Shown here: piece by piece, positions 54,411 through 63,154 of the stretch
How positions within the stretch are numbered: position 1 is the first letter of the stretch
Layout of the letters: every line of letters begins with the position of its first letter
Assembly: GCF_044542075.1 (NCBI RefSeq)
Contig: NZ_JBITTU010000008.1
Coordinates: forward strand, 116,049-180,048
Length of the DNA stretch: 64,000 nt
Source of the DNA: Leeuwenhoekiella sp044542075
Lineage (GTDB): Bacteria > Bacteroidota > Bacteroidia > Flavobacteriales > Flavobacteriaceae
Direction: 5' to 3'
Notes under the pieces: model-generated
The model's database searches: none
What the model saw: the letters and a program-made list of their open reading frames with translations, nothing else
Told to the model about the DNA's origin: nothing
Program-made: the position numbers and the translations under genes

Positions 54411-55109
54411 CTATCCTAAACTATTTAGATAAAAAGCCAGAATGAGACCTATTGCAGTCGCAATACCTGCCCAATAACTGTCTTCTTTATACGCCTTAGG
54501 AAAGACTTCAATAGCCAATGAAGCTACTACCGCGCCACCGGCAAAGCAACGTATGTATGCCAGTAAAGAGTCAGATACATCAGCGAGTAGTAGATTTCCT
54601 AAAAATGCAGCCAGTGATAAAATTAAGGCTGTAGCTGCCCAGAGCGTAAGTACTTTCTTTTTTGAAGCCCCGTTTTGAGTCATTTCTTTGGCGCCGCCGG
54701 CTGCTTCAGGCAAATTAGAGAGAAATATTGAGCCAGACAGTGCTGCTATGGTAAGTGGGTCTGCACCTATTAAGGCAACACCTAACGCCAAATTCTCAGG
54801 AATACCATCTAGCGTAATTGCAGCTAAAAGTCCGCCGCCACTGTTTGAACCCCATTTTTGTTTAACGAGATAATCAAGACCTGTAAAAACCAGAGCACCT
54901 GCAAAAACGATGCTCAATGCAATACCTATGGAGGATTTTTCCATCGCCGGATTAATCAATTCCAGCACTGCAGAAACAATAAGGGCACCACCTGCCAAAG
55001 CAACCAGAAAGCCTTCTGTAGTTTTTGATAACGAACCATAAATTCCCCAAACAGCTCCCAGCAGAAGCGCTCCGGAAACTACCGCGATTACAATTAAGGT
55101 CATCAACAT
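54411..55109 (-). CDS. ZIP-family metal transporter (second copy)
   Basis: A 232-residue membrane protein with about seven or eight helices. The ZIP signature appears as LDGIPENLALGVALIGAD (helix 4) and LSNLPEAAGGAKEM (helix 5), with PEN and PEA replacing the canonical HxxPEG. It therefore belongs to a divergent ZIP branch, and its metal (Zn, Fe or other) cannot be predicted. Start: ATG 55109 or ATG 55103. It shows no linkage to a regulator, unlike the ZIP gene at 11243. Confidence 0.85.
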   Translation of the reverse strand: MLMTLIVIAVVSGALLLGAVWGIYGSLSKTTEGFLVALAGGALIVSAVLELINPAMEKSSIGIALSIVFAGALVFTGLDYLVKQKWGSNSGGGLLAAITLDGIPENLALGVALIGADPLTIAALSGSIFLSNLPEAAGGAKEMTQNGASKKKVLTLWAATALILSLAAFLGNLLLADVSDSLLAYIRCFAGGAVVASLAIEVFPKAYKEDSYWAGIATAIGLILAFYLNSLG

Positions 55110-55157
55110 AAGCTTCGGTTTATCTTAAACAGCTGTGCTGATTTTTGATTGAATGGG

Positions 55158-55892
55158 TTATTTTATACCTAATAACTCTACATCAAAAATGAGCATTACA
55201 TACGGTGGAATATCTTCTCCTGCACCGCTTACGCCATATGCCAGTTCTGCAGGAATATACAGTTGATATTTAGAACCTACTTTCATAAGCTGCAAAGCTT
55301 CTGTCCATCCTTTTATTACCTGCCCTACTCCTAAAACAATAGGTTCTCCCCTTTTGTAAGAGCTGTCAAATACGGTTCCGTCTAGCAAGCGTCCTTCATA
55401 ATGCACCTCAACCTTATCTGAAGCGCCAGGAACAACTCCTGACCCCTCTTTTAATACTTTATACTGCAAACCACTTTCAGTCGCTGTAATACCCTCTTTA
55501 GTCTTATTGAGTGTCAGGAAATCTGTTTCTTCTTTTTTGTTTTTAACTTCTACAGCTTCCCGTTGTATTTCTTTTAAAGAACGCAGTTCAGCCTGAAATC
55601 TTCCCATAATGTCTCTGATTTCATTTTCTGAAAGCGCAAGCGTGTCATTGAGACCTTCTTTTAAGCCGTTTTCATACTGCTTCAGATTAAAAATAGAATC
55701 CTGCGACTTGCCAAACATACCTTTAAACTGCTTTGCTGTTGAAGCACCCATCGCGTAAGAAACCGAATCTTTAAAGGATGTAAACTTAGCAACCGGCGCT
55801 ACCGGTTTTGCCATTACAACTTCTTTAGGAGTAGAGCAGTTTATAAAGCATAACGTTAAGGGTATGAGGTATAGCGCATTTTTAAATTGCAT
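55158..55892 (-). CDS. FKBP-type peptidyl-prolyl isomerase lipoprotein 1
   Basis: About 244 residues from ATG 55890-55892; a longer frame to 55961 runs through the upstream terminator and is rejected. The N terminus is a lipoprotein signal (IPLTLCFINCSTP). A helical dimerisation region (about 35-135) leads to an FKBP domain (about 140-244) with VEVHYEGRLLDGTVFDSSY and IPAELAYG. It catalyses proline isomerisation of envelope proteins and resembles Mip/FkpA. It is a tandem paralogue of the next gene. Confidence 0.92.
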   Translation of the reverse strand: MQFKNALYLIPLTLCFINCSTPKEVVMAKPVAPVAKFTSFKDSVSYAMGASTAKQFKGMFGKSQDSIFNLKQYENGLKEGLNDTLALSENEIRDIMGRFQAELRSLKEIQREAVEVKNKKEETDFLTLNKTKEGITATESGLQYKVLKEGSGVVPGASDKVEVHYEGRLLDGTVFDSSYKRGEPIVLGVGQVIKGWTEALQLMKVGSKYQLYIPAELAYGVSGAGEDIPPYVMLIFDVELLGIK

Positions 55893-55931
55893 GGTATAGA
55901 TTTTAAGCTTGTGATTTATTAAAACAAAAAA

Positions 55932-55958
55932 AAAGGCACTGTAGTTTACAGTGCCTTT
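55932..55958 (-). terminator. Terminator between the two FKBP genes
   Basis: A 12-bp perfect stem AAAGGCACTGTA / TACAGTGCCTTT followed on the minus strand by a T-run. It separates the upstream FKBP gene from the downstream one, although both point the same way. Confidence 0.9.
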
Positions 55959-55978
55959 CAAAATTATGCTTTTCTTTT

Positions 55979-56701
55979 TTATTCTTTTACTACTTCTAGT
56001 AACTCAACATCAAAAATTAATGGCTCACCAGGTCCAATGTTAGGCTGTGATCCGCGCTCGCCGTATGCTAAAGCTGAAGGAATATACAATTGATATTTTG
56101 CTCCTTCTTTCATAAGTTGTAATGCTTCTGTCCACCCTGCAATTACCTGAGTTACGCCAAAAGTTACCGGCTCTCCACGCTCATAAGAGCTGTCAAAAAC
56201 AGTACCGTCTAGCAATTTACCTTCGTAATTAACACTAACTCTATCTTCTGCTGTAGGAGTTGCTCCTGTACCTTCAGTTAATACTTTATATTGCAGACCG
56301 CTCGCTGTTGTTACAACACCTTCTTTCTTAGCATTTTCAGCTAAAAACTCATCTTCTTTTTTCTTATTATCTGCAGCTTTAGTAGCCATTTCAGCATCTT
56401 GCTTCTTCTTTAATTCTGCTTGAAAACGCGTCATTAAACTTTGCATTTCAGCCTGAGAAAATTCAATACTATCTGTAAAACCTTTACGTACTCCCTGCTC
56501 GTAAACATCTAAATCAAAAAGATCACCAGCGTCATCACCAAGAGCCTGCTTAAATTGAGCTCCGGTATTACCACCTATCATATACGATATTGAGTCTTTA
56601 AAAGTCTTAAGCTCTACATCTCCAGAGCCTTTTTTTGAATCATCACAATTAACCAGTGTTAATGCTACCGGCAATGCAAGAAATAATCTATTAAATTTCA
56701 T
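55979..56701 (-). CDS. FKBP-type peptidyl-prolyl isomerase lipoprotein 2
   Basis: A 240-residue tandem paralogue of the gene at 55158. The N terminus is a lipoprotein signal (PVALTLVNCDDSK). An N-terminal helical domain (about 30-125, AELKKKQDAEMATKAADNKKKEDEFL) precedes an FKBP domain with VSVNYEGKLLDGTVFDSSY and IPSALAYGERG. FKBP domains of the two genes are strongly alike, while the N-terminal halves have diverged. It has its own terminator, so the copies can be expressed separately. Confidence 0.93.
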   Translation of the reverse strand: MKFNRLFLALPVALTLVNCDDSKKGSGDVELKTFKDSISYMIGGNTGAQFKQALGDDAGDLFDLDVYEQGVRKGFTDSIEFSQAEMQSLMTRFQAELKKKQDAEMATKAADNKKKEDEFLAENAKKEGVVTTASGLQYKVLTEGTGATPTAEDRVSVNYEGKLLDGTVFDSSYERGEPVTFGVTQVIAGWTEALQLMKEGAKYQLYIPSALAYGERGSQPNIGPGEPLIFDVELLEVVKE

Positions 56702-56792
56702 TTTATATTTTTTAAAAAATTCAGTTGCAAATAACGTGATATTCTAACAGCTATAAAAATCTTTACCCCTCATTCTTTACATCTGTATTTAT

Positions 56793-58157
56793 TTAGCTTA
56801 CAAAGGCGCTGTAGCCTGTAATTGCTCTACCTACAATTAAAGAATTAATTTCTTTAGTGCCTTCATAACTGTAAATTGCCTCTGCGTCTGCTACAAATCG
56901 CGCAACATCATACTCCAGTAAAATACCATTACCACCCATAACTTCGCGAGCTCTGCTCACCACATCACGCGTACGCATAGAACAAAATACTTTTGCTAGA
57001 GAAGCGTGCTCATCTTTTAACTGACCAGCATCCTGCATCTCGCTAAGGCGAAAACACATGGTTTGCATTGCTGTAAGATTAGAAACCATTTCTACCAGGT
57101 GATTCTGAATTAATTGAAAACTAGCAATAGGACGGCCAAACTGCTCTCGCTTCTTAGTATATTTTAAGGCAGCCTCGTACGCACCGCGTGCGCAACCTAC
57201 CGCTTGCCACGCCACTCCTGCGCGCGTCATTTGCAATACTTTTGCGGTGTCTTTAAACGATTCTGCATTTTGTAAACGATCACTTTCGGGCACTCGACAA
57301 TCTGTTAGTGTGATTAATGCATTTTGTACGGTACGTAATGCCATTTTATCCTGCATTTTTTCGGCTTTAAAACCCGGATTTTCTTTTCGCACGATAAAGC
57401 CTTTTACCCGGTCTGTAGCTTCGTCTCGCGCCCAGATGATAGTTATATCTGAAAACGTGGCATTACCTATCCATTTTTTCTGGCCGTTAAGCACCCATTC
57501 TTCTCCTTCTTTACGACAAGTAGTTCCCATACCGCCTGCAACGGCAGAACCCACTTCAGGCTCCGTAAGGCCAAATGCTCCTATTTTTTCAAATTTTTGC
57601 ATTTTAGGAAGCCATTCTTGTTTTTGTTCTTCGCTACCGCAGAGGTAGATTGAGCCCATCGCAAGGCCGCTATGCACCCCAAAAAACGTAGAAATAGAAA
57701 CATCTACACGAGCTAGCTCCATTGCCAGAATTCCTTCCATTAAGAAAGATTGACCTGGGCAACCATATCCTTTGTAGGCGATACCTGCTAGCCCAAGCTC
57801 AGCAAATTTAGGAATTATATGATGTGGAAATTCAGCTCTGTTCCAGAAATCATTAGCGATGGGTTTAACCTCATCTTCCATAAAATTGCGCATCTTCATC
57901 TGCATCTCGCGCTCTTCTGGAGTTAATTTTAGAGCCATATTGTAAAAGTCCCCATCTACAGGAGGTAATTTGCGCTGGCCTTTTTTTGCCTGTGAAGTTA
58001 ACATCTTCATCAAGCCTTTTAGCTGTCTATCGTCAAGATTACCTACAGCGCTCATCACCTGCGAGAGATCTACTTTCTCAGATAATTTTGCGAGAGCATC
58101 TAAATCAACCGATTTTAATAAGCCTATTGTATTTTTTACTTTTCCAAATAACGACAT
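56793..58157 (-). CDS. Acyl-CoA dehydrogenase (glutaryl-CoA-dehydrogenase-like) with N-terminal extension
   Basis: About 454 residues from ATG 58155-58157 (MSLFGKVKNTIGLLKS). The C-terminal ~385 residues are a standard acyl-CoA dehydrogenase: FGLTEPEVGSAVAGGMGT (FAD/substrate loop), WIGNATFSDITIIWAR, and the catalytic Glu in IYSYEGTKEI. It oxidises an acyl-CoA using FAD and ETF; the wording is closest to the glutaryl-CoA branch. The first ~75 residues are an extra helical, Lys-rich region (VDLSQVMSAVGNLDDRQLKGLMKML) absent from textbook members. Monocistronic. Confidence 0.9.
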   Translation of the reverse strand: MSLFGKVKNTIGLLKSVDLDALAKLSEKVDLSQVMSAVGNLDDRQLKGLMKMLTSQAKKGQRKLPPVDGDFYNMALKLTPEEREMQMKMRNFMEDEVKPIANDFWNRAEFPHHIIPKFAELGLAGIAYKGYGCPGQSFLMEGILAMELARVDVSISTFFGVHSGLAMGSIYLCGSEEQKQEWLPKMQKFEKIGAFGLTEPEVGSAVAGGMGTTCRKEGEEWVLNGQKKWIGNATFSDITIIWARDEATDRVKGFIVRKENPGFKAEKMQDKMALRTVQNALITLTDCRVPESDRLQNAESFKDTAKVLQMTRAGVAWQAVGCARGAYEAALKYTKKREQFGRPIASFQLIQNHLVEMVSNLTAMQTMCFRLSEMQDAGQLKDEHASLAKVFCSMRTRDVVSRAREVMGGNGILLEYDVARFVADAEAIYSYEGTKEINSLIVGRAITGYSAFVS

Positions 58158-58251
58158 CGTTTGCGATTTTTTAATTTTCAGCTTAAAAATAACGACGATT
58201 GATCCTTTTATAGCCAAAAAACTGTTAATAAGAAGCAGTTATTTTGAGATT

Positions 58252-59388
58252 TTAAAGTGGTCTTACTAAACTTTGATGAATGTATGCCCGCTTTGCACCC
58301 TGAGTTGAGATATGTAACCAATCGTTGACAACTCCTAAAACCTGAATGGTATCGTTTCGGTTTAAAACGCCTATTTTTTTTGCTTTCGCGGAAGCGGAAT
58401 TTCTCAAATTAGCCACGTTGTTTTTAATCAAATAGTCTAATGGTGCATCAGTATCTACATCAGCAGCTTTCAAAACGGACTCTTGTTTTAAAAACGAAAG
58501 CGGATTAATTGCTCCTGTGCCTCTGCCATAAATACCAAAATGCAAATGAGGTGGAGTCGTTCTTGCATTACCGGTGTTTCCTACTAATCCTAAGGTGTCA
58601 CCTATTTTTACACGCTGCCCGTCTCGTGCGATTATACTATCTAGATGCGCATAATACAGCGAATTACCAAACAAACCTTCTCGCAACCACACCTGTTTAC
58701 CGCCTAATCCCCTATTTCCGGTTCTGCCCACAATACCGTCTACACTTGCAAGTACAGGAGTCCCGCGATCTGCAAAAATGTCTACGCCTTCGTGACTGCG
58801 CCTACCGCCATCACGCGATGCTCCCCAATAACTTTGTATGGCCTTTTCTGAAATACCCGCTACGGGGAAACTATAGGCCGGTGTACTAGAAAGACTAAAT
58901 GTGAATGTTGATTGTGCTCCTAATTGAGGCTGAACCACAATTTTATAATCTCCTTCTTTTTTTGTTGAAAAGCGCAACTTTTTAGAATTGTATTCTGCCT
59001 GCTCAATTAAATTGAAATGTGCTAAACTATCTGAAGTTTTCTCATAGAGGTCAATAAATACTAACGGATTTAACGTGTCTGTCTGCAACTCAAACGTATA
59101 GCTACGCCCACGTTCTAACCGAAGATCATAACTATAAACCGGAAATCGTTCTGGGTTGAATCTCCCTGATTCTAAGTAAGGTGATGCTATGGTTAAACTA
59201 TCTTTTAAAGCATTTGTAAACGCCGTTTTCCATAGGGTGTATGGTAGTGAGTCTGTCTTAAAGTTGCGGGCATAAATCTCCCGGGCAGTAGGTTGTGTAA
59301 TAAAATCTGTTGCCTTAGTAAGCTTATCGCAAGACACCATAAGCAATATAAAAGCACAGCCGACAAATCGAAGGAATAGGTTTTTCAT
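58252..59388 (-). CDS. M23 family peptidase with SH3 domain, lipoprotein
   Basis: A 378-residue envelope protein. Lipoprotein signal (ILLMVSCDKL), an N-terminal beta-sandwich region (about 60-170), an M23 LytM-type metallopeptidase (about 195-310, with SHEGVDIF, NSLYYAHLDSI and PPHLHFG giving the zinc and catalytic His) and a C-terminal bacterial SH3 domain (about 315-378). It would cut peptidoglycan cross-links. The GCTTTCGCGGAAGCG repeat at 58382-58396 falls in the linker before the SH3 domain and encodes part of SASAKAK. Confidence 0.92.
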   Translation of the reverse strand: MKNLFLRFVGCAFILLMVSCDKLTKATDFITQPTAREIYARNFKTDSLPYTLWKTAFTNALKDSLTIASPYLESGRFNPERFPVYSYDLRLERGRSYTFELQTDTLNPLVFIDLYEKTSDSLAHFNLIEQAEYNSKKLRFSTKKEGDYKIVVQPQLGAQSTFTFSLSSTPAYSFPVAGISEKAIQSYWGASRDGGRRSHEGVDIFADRGTPVLASVDGIVGRTGNRGLGGKQVWLREGLFGNSLYYAHLDSIIARDGQRVKIGDTLGLVGNTGNARTTPPHLHFGIYGRGTGAINPLSFLKQESVLKAADVDTDAPLDYLIKNNVANLRNSASAKAKKIGVLNRNDTIQVLGVVNDWLHISTQGAKRAYIHQSLVRPL

Positions 59389-59440
59389 TTTCTGTTTTAT
59401 AGCAGACTATTATGTACAGAAATTATGCCAGTACGTAAAT

Positions 59441-60517
59441 TTAAAACAGAGACAGTTGCCCCGGCCTGTATTGCTCAAACAAGTCGCAGTTAAGCGGTTC
59501 TTTCTCGCGACCTTTAAGATATTTTTTACGACCTAATTCCATTTGTGCCTGTATCTGGTTTGCAAACTCTCCGCTACCCTTCATTCTCCTTCCATATTGC
59601 GAATCGTTGAGATTTCCGCCGTGACACGCCGCTATTTGATTGAGTACTTTATCTGCGCGGTCTGGCATTGCAGAGCGTATCCACTTTTCAAAAATAACGC
59701 CTATAGCCCCATTTAAACGCACTACGGTATACCCCACCGAACTTGCGCCGTGGTCTGCTGCCGCCTTGATAAGTGGTAAAACCTCATGGCTATTTATTCC
59801 CGGAATAATAGGAGCTGTCATCACCCGTACCGGCACGCCCATATCGGTAAGTTTTCTAACCGTCTCTAATCGTTTTTTAACACTTGCCGTACGCGGCTCG
59901 AGTAAACGTCTGGTCTTTTCTTCGAGCGACGTTATAGACATATTTACGTGTATCAAATTATACGCGGCAAGTTCTTTAAGAATATCAAAATCCCGCTGAA
60001 TGAGCGCATTTTTAGTAATAATCCCCACAGGATGCCGGTATTTTAGAAAGGTCTCAAGCAGACTTCGAGTGATTTTAAATTGTTTTTCTGCTGGCTGGTA
60101 ACAGTCTGTATTACCCGATAAGACGATGGGAGTCGCTTTCCACGATTTTTTAGTGAGGTGTTTTTCGAGTAAACGTACCGCATTGCGCTTCACTAAAATA
60201 CGGCTTTCAAAATCCAGACCGGCGCTATACCCCCAATATTCGTGTGAGTTGCGCGCATAACAATACACACAACCGTGCTCGCAGCCCTGGTACGGATTTA
60301 AAGAATATCCCATTCCCACGTCTGGACTTTCAACTTTATTTACAATCGTTTTTGGGAATGTATCTATAAAAAGCGTTTTTAAATTTTGAGGTTCGTCACC
60401 TTCCTGATTGCAGTGATTTAAAAAATCATCCCGCATCTCGTGGCTGTGTACCGAAAATCTATTGGTAACGTTTTGCTGCGCCCCTCTGCCTTTTAAATGT
60501 TCTCCCGGAATTTGCAT
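59441..60517 (-). CDS. PA0069-family radical SAM protein
   Basis: A 358-residue iron-sulfur enzyme. The radical SAM cluster motif is CEHGCVYCYARNSHEYWG (CxxxCxxC, about residues 78-85), followed by a TIM-barrel core with GNTDCYQPAE and MSITSLEEKTRRLLEPR. The PA0069/SplB-like family is of unknown activity. A -7-like TATATTTG lies on the minus strand at 60533-60540, just before the start. It is the last ordinary chromosomal gene before the cassette-like region. Confidence 0.93.
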   Translation of the reverse strand: MQIPGEHLKGRGAQQNVTNRFSVHSHEMRDDFLNHCNQEGDEPQNLKTLFIDTFPKTIVNKVESPDVGMGYSLNPYQGCEHGCVYCYARNSHEYWGYSAGLDFESRILVKRNAVRLLEKHLTKKSWKATPIVLSGNTDCYQPAEKQFKITRSLLETFLKYRHPVGIITKNALIQRDFDILKELAAYNLIHVNMSITSLEEKTRRLLEPRTASVKKRLETVRKLTDMGVPVRVMTAPIIPGINSHEVLPLIKAAADHGASSVGYTVVRLNGAIGVIFEKWIRSAMPDRADKVLNQIAACHGGNLNDSQYGRRMKGSGEFANQIQAQMELGRKKYLKGREKEPLNCDLFEQYRPGQLSLF

Positions 60518-60694
60518 AAATAGGATTTATTACAAATATATGGAATATTTCCTAATTATAAATTTCGAAAACGCACAAAAAGTGGGGCAGGGATGCTCGG
60601 TTTGTTTTTAAAGTTCACAATGACGTTAAATAAGGAGTATAAGTCCATTTTAAAGAGACTTCATTCTGCTAATTTACAAACGATATAAAACTAG
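60518..60694. other. Junction between the chromosomal backbone and the cassette-like region
   Basis: It holds the -7 element of the radical SAM gene (60533-60540) and otherwise AT-rich DNA without an ORF. The first cassette-type hairpin (CCGCT-cttg-AGCGG, 60699-60712) begins right after it. No integrase or transposase fragment was seen. Confidence 0.4.
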
Positions 60695-60775
60695 GAAACC
60701 GCTCTTGAGCGGCTTAAATAAGGGAGATTTTATAAGAATTAGAGACTTGTGCAACGGTTACCATTGTTAGCAAAC
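60695..60775 (-). repeat. Cassette spacer element P0 (class B)
   Basis: Contains the hairpin ACCGCT-cttg-AGCGG, then about 33 bp later the near-palindrome TTGTGCAACGGTTACCATTG, followed by TTAGC. The same two parts with the same spacing occur in element P2. It lies directly after the stop of the lipoprotein gene at 60781. Confidence 0.65.
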
Positions 60776-60780
60776 GTATT

Positions 60781-61353
60781 TTAATCCATTTCATTTTCTT
60801 CAATTTCAATCGGTTTTGGTGGTGGATCCATATATTCAAGTCTATATTTTTCCATTTCTTTAGGATACAACTCAAACATAATCCTTTGATAACGCTCAAT
60901 ATTGAATCCACGATTCCCAAGACCAGTTGTTCTCAATAAAATTGTGTCTTTTTCTTTTGGGTTAGTTATTACAAAAAATGGACTGCTAATTTTTTCTTGA
61001 TAGTTAATATCAAAATCAGTCATCATTTTTTCCAAATTCAGAGAGTCATTTTTTAATTCATAAACTACTTTATTAAAATGAACAGGTTTATCGTCCATAA
61101 CACGTTTTTCCATTAATTGAAGAAAAACACTGTCATTTGATTTTGTGATTTGTAATTGGTCATATTCACTCCACATACACATTGATAAAACAACTCCGAT
61201 ATTCAAAGTATCATAATTTTCCATTTGAGTTGTAAATTCAGAGTAATCTTGAGCAACTTTAAATTCGGATTTTTTCGGTTCAACTTTCTGTTCACAACCA
61301 AAAATTAGGACTGTAAAAACTAAAATTAATATGTTGAACTTTTCGTTTTTCAT
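60781..61353 (-). CDS. Cassette 1: putative lipoprotein, unknown function
   Basis: A 190-residue protein with a lipobox (LVFTVLIFGCEQK, Cys about 20). The mature part is rich in Glu, Lys and Asn, with segments such as MCMWSEYDQLQITKSNDSVFLQLME and a Pro-rich, acidic C terminus (YMDPPPKPIEIEENEMD). No family recognised. Codon use is more A+T-biased than in the backbone genes. It lies between palindromic spacers P0 and P1. Confidence 0.75.
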   Translation of the reverse strand: MKNEKFNILILVFTVLIFGCEQKVEPKKSEFKVAQDYSEFTTQMENYDTLNIGVVLSMCMWSEYDQLQITKSNDSVFLQLMEKRVMDDKPVHFNKVVYELKNDSLNLEKMMTDFDINYQEKISSPFFVITNPKEKDTILLRTTGLGNRGFNIERYQRIMFELYPKEMEKYRLEYMDPPPKPIEIEENEMD

Positions 61354-61359
61354 ATGTTT

Positions 61360-61492
61360 ACTAACGTGATTGTATAAGGAAAGTTGCGTGTTTGTGTGCG
61401 AGGATTTTCCGAAGGAAAATCAGAAGCTAGCAAACGAGTAACTAACTTTGATTTAGCTAAAACTAGCAATTTTTTTTATACGGTGTTAGCCA
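61360..61492 (-). repeat. Cassette spacer element P1 (class A), attC-like
   Basis: An imperfect palindrome of 133 bp. Outer arms on the gene strand are GGCTAACACCGTATAA and TTATACAATCACGTTAGT, so CTAAC/GTTAG and GTATAA/TTATAC face each other. Inner parts include CGTTTGCTAGC opposite GCACACAAACACGCAAC and the perfect hairpin GATTTTCC-gaa-GGAAAATC (61403-61421). It is about 90% identical over 80 bp (61371-61450) to P3. The overall design recalls integron attC sites, but the core sites do not fit the strict consensus. Confidence 0.7.
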
Positions 61493-61499
61493 CAGTAAT

Positions 61500-62036
61500 T
61501 TACTCAAATTCTATTACTTTCTTTGGTCCGATTAAGTATATCTTCACTCGTTTATTATATTCTTTACGATAAATATCGAGTTGTTCATTCATAAATTCAT
61601 TTGCGCTTTCAAATATTTCTTCTGTTCGAGCTGAGGCTATAATGAAACACTCGTTTTTCGGTGCTTTAATCAGTAATCTCGTTTTCGCAAAATCTTTTGC
61701 TATTTTAGGAATATCCGTTGGATATCTGAAATATTTTAATTCGATAACCAAAGCTTCGTCATCGTATTTATATCCCTTTCTGTTTAATTCAGGGTCATAC
61801 GTTATTTGCAATTTGTCTTTGTCAAAAGCAGTCACGTCAACATAATAAGTCTTATTTGTCTCATAAGTGTCGTACCAAGGTGATTCCGTATTTACTGTTA
61901 TATTGCTGTCAAATTTCTCCTTGATTTTGTTACTGAAAGCAACTTTAAAATCACTCTCGGTGAGAAAAGTAATTTCTTTTAATATAAATAATTCAGCGAC
62001 TTCGTCTTTTGCTATTATGACTTTTTCTGTGAACAT
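61500..62036 (-). CDS. Cassette 2: possible PD-(D/E)XK nuclease-like protein
   Basis: A 178-residue soluble protein. The stretch YKYDDEALVIELKYFRYP (about residues 89-106) has the shape of a PD-(D/E)XK core: an acidic residue, a hydrophobic strand and ELK, followed by a helix (IPKIAKDFAKTRLLIKA) and another strand (ECFIIASA). This is a by-eye pattern, not a family match. The protein ends with a Lys/Tyr-rich helix. No known homologue can be named. It lies between P1 and P2, with a -7-like TATATTTG at 62075-62082 upstream. Confidence 0.7.
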   Translation of the reverse strand: MFTEKVIIAKDEVAELFILKEITFLTESDFKVAFSNKIKEKFDSNITVNTESPWYDTYETNKTYYVDVTAFDKDKLQITYDPELNRKGYKYDDEALVIELKYFRYPTDIPKIAKDFAKTRLLIKAPKNECFIIASARTEEIFESANEFMNEQLDIYRKEYNKRVKIYLIGPKKVIEFE

Positions 62037-62051
62037 TGTTTTTCTCTTATT

Positions 62052-62235
62052 GTGGCTAACTCCTTATATCCAAACAAATATACTTTTTTACAAAAGCGAT
62101 TAACGGGATATCAAAACTTTTTTACACTGATTATCAGGGCCTTTTTTTAAATAGAAAAACCGCTAAAAAGCGGTTCAACGGAATGTGATTTCTATAATTT
62201 AAAGGCTTGTGCAACGGTTACCGTTGTTGCCTGCA
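62052..62235 (-). repeat. Cassette spacer element P2 (class B)
   Basis: About 180 bp. At the gene-start side it has GTGGCTAACTCCTTATATCC. It then has the perfect hairpin AACCGCT-aaaa-AGCGGTT (62158-62175), and 30 bp on, the near-palindrome TTGTGCAACGGTTACCGTTG (62208-62227), followed by TTGC. These last two parts match P0 in order and spacing. Confidence 0.65.
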
Positions 62236-62236
62236 G

Positions 62237-62935
62237 TTATTTTTCTTTTTTTCTCATTTGCGCTTTATAGTAAGCTGCCCACATTATTAATATTATCCCT
62301 AAAGAACTAAATAATATACCTGAAGTTTTGTTAGTAAAATACAATGCATAAAATAATGCTCCGACCGCTGCAATCGTCATAATTATTAACACGTAAAACA
62401 TCAATTTGTACTCAAACATCGATTTTTTCCTAACGATTTCTAAATTGTTTTCATTCTTGTAATTTGATATGTTGGACTCAAAATAATCTGTAAACTCTTC
62501 AAATGAAGATGCGTCACAAAAGTTGTCATTGGCAGTAATTTGATGCTTTTTGCCACTCTTTAATTTCACTTTAAAAATTACCCCATTGTAGTGATCAATC
62601 TTATAATTTTCAATTTCATTCAAATCAATAGTCAACATTTCGGTGTCAAGCTTAAGAAAAAGAACTCCATTTTTAATTTGTCCTTTTCCAAACCTTTTTA
62701 TGTTTTTCTTGAAAATAAAGAATATGATTACAGGAATGGAAAAACTCAAAACAAGAGTTATATCAGTTTTGTCAAGAAGATTTGTAAAAACCAAAATCAA
62801 TAAGATTAGTGAGCCAAAACATATTCCAAGAAGTCCGAGAGTATATTTTATACTGGTATAGGTAAAATCTTGTTCTGTTATTGATTTGTTGTCAATTACT
62901 TTCAATTGTGGTGGTTTTAGGTAATTCATAGCCAT
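62237..62935 (-). CDS. Cassette 3: membrane protein with PH-like middle domain
   Basis: A 232-residue protein (ATG 62935 or 62929). Two helices (about 34-75), then a beta-rich middle (GVLFLKLDTEMLTIDLNEIENYKIDHYNGVIFKVKL) resembling bacterial PH-like domains, then two C-terminal helices and a Lys-rich tail. This helix-PH-helix order recalls YcxB/bPH-type membrane proteins. Function is unknown. It is flanked by spacers P2 and P3, and its base composition is very AT-rich. Confidence 0.7.
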   Translation of the reverse strand: MAMNYLKPPQLKVIDNKSITEQDFTYTSIKYTLGLLGICFGSLILLILVFTNLLDKTDITLVLSFSIPVIIFFIFKKNIKRFGKGQIKNGVLFLKLDTEMLTIDLNEIENYKIDHYNGVIFKVKLKSGKKHQITANDNFCDASSFEEFTDYFESNISNYKNENNLEIVRKKSMFEYKLMFYVLIIMTIAAVGALFYALYFTNKTSGILFSSLGIILIMWAAYYKAQMRKKEK

Positions 62936-63030
62936 AGGAGAATCAATATTTTAGATTCGAAACATTCTCGGTTCGACAATTGTTACAAATGACTGGTGTT
63001 TTTTTTTGTTCTATTGACATTTTTTTTTGT

Positions 63031-63152
63031 CTAATGTGTTAGAACGTTTATGTGTAAGGAACGTTGCGTGTTTGTTTGCGAGGATTTTTCGAAGGAAAAT
63101 CAGAAGCTAGCAAAAGTGCAACTACCTTTGTTTAAGCACTAATTTAGCAGTT
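63031..63152 (-). repeat. Cassette spacer element P3 (class A)
   Basis: Aligns to P1 without gaps over 63051-63130 (offset exactly 1680 bp), with 8 mismatches by eye in 80 bp. It shares the segment GTTGCGTGTTTGTTTGCGAG, the hairpin GATTTTTC-gaa-GGAAAATC and GAAGCTAGCAAA. The neighbouring genes on either side are unrelated to those around P1. Confidence 0.7.
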
Positions 63153-63154
63153 TT

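Noticed and set aside
55893..55961. Longer N terminus of the first FKBP lipoprotein
   Set aside because: It would be encoded by the terminator hairpin of the upstream gene. The lipoprotein signal begins at ATG 55892.
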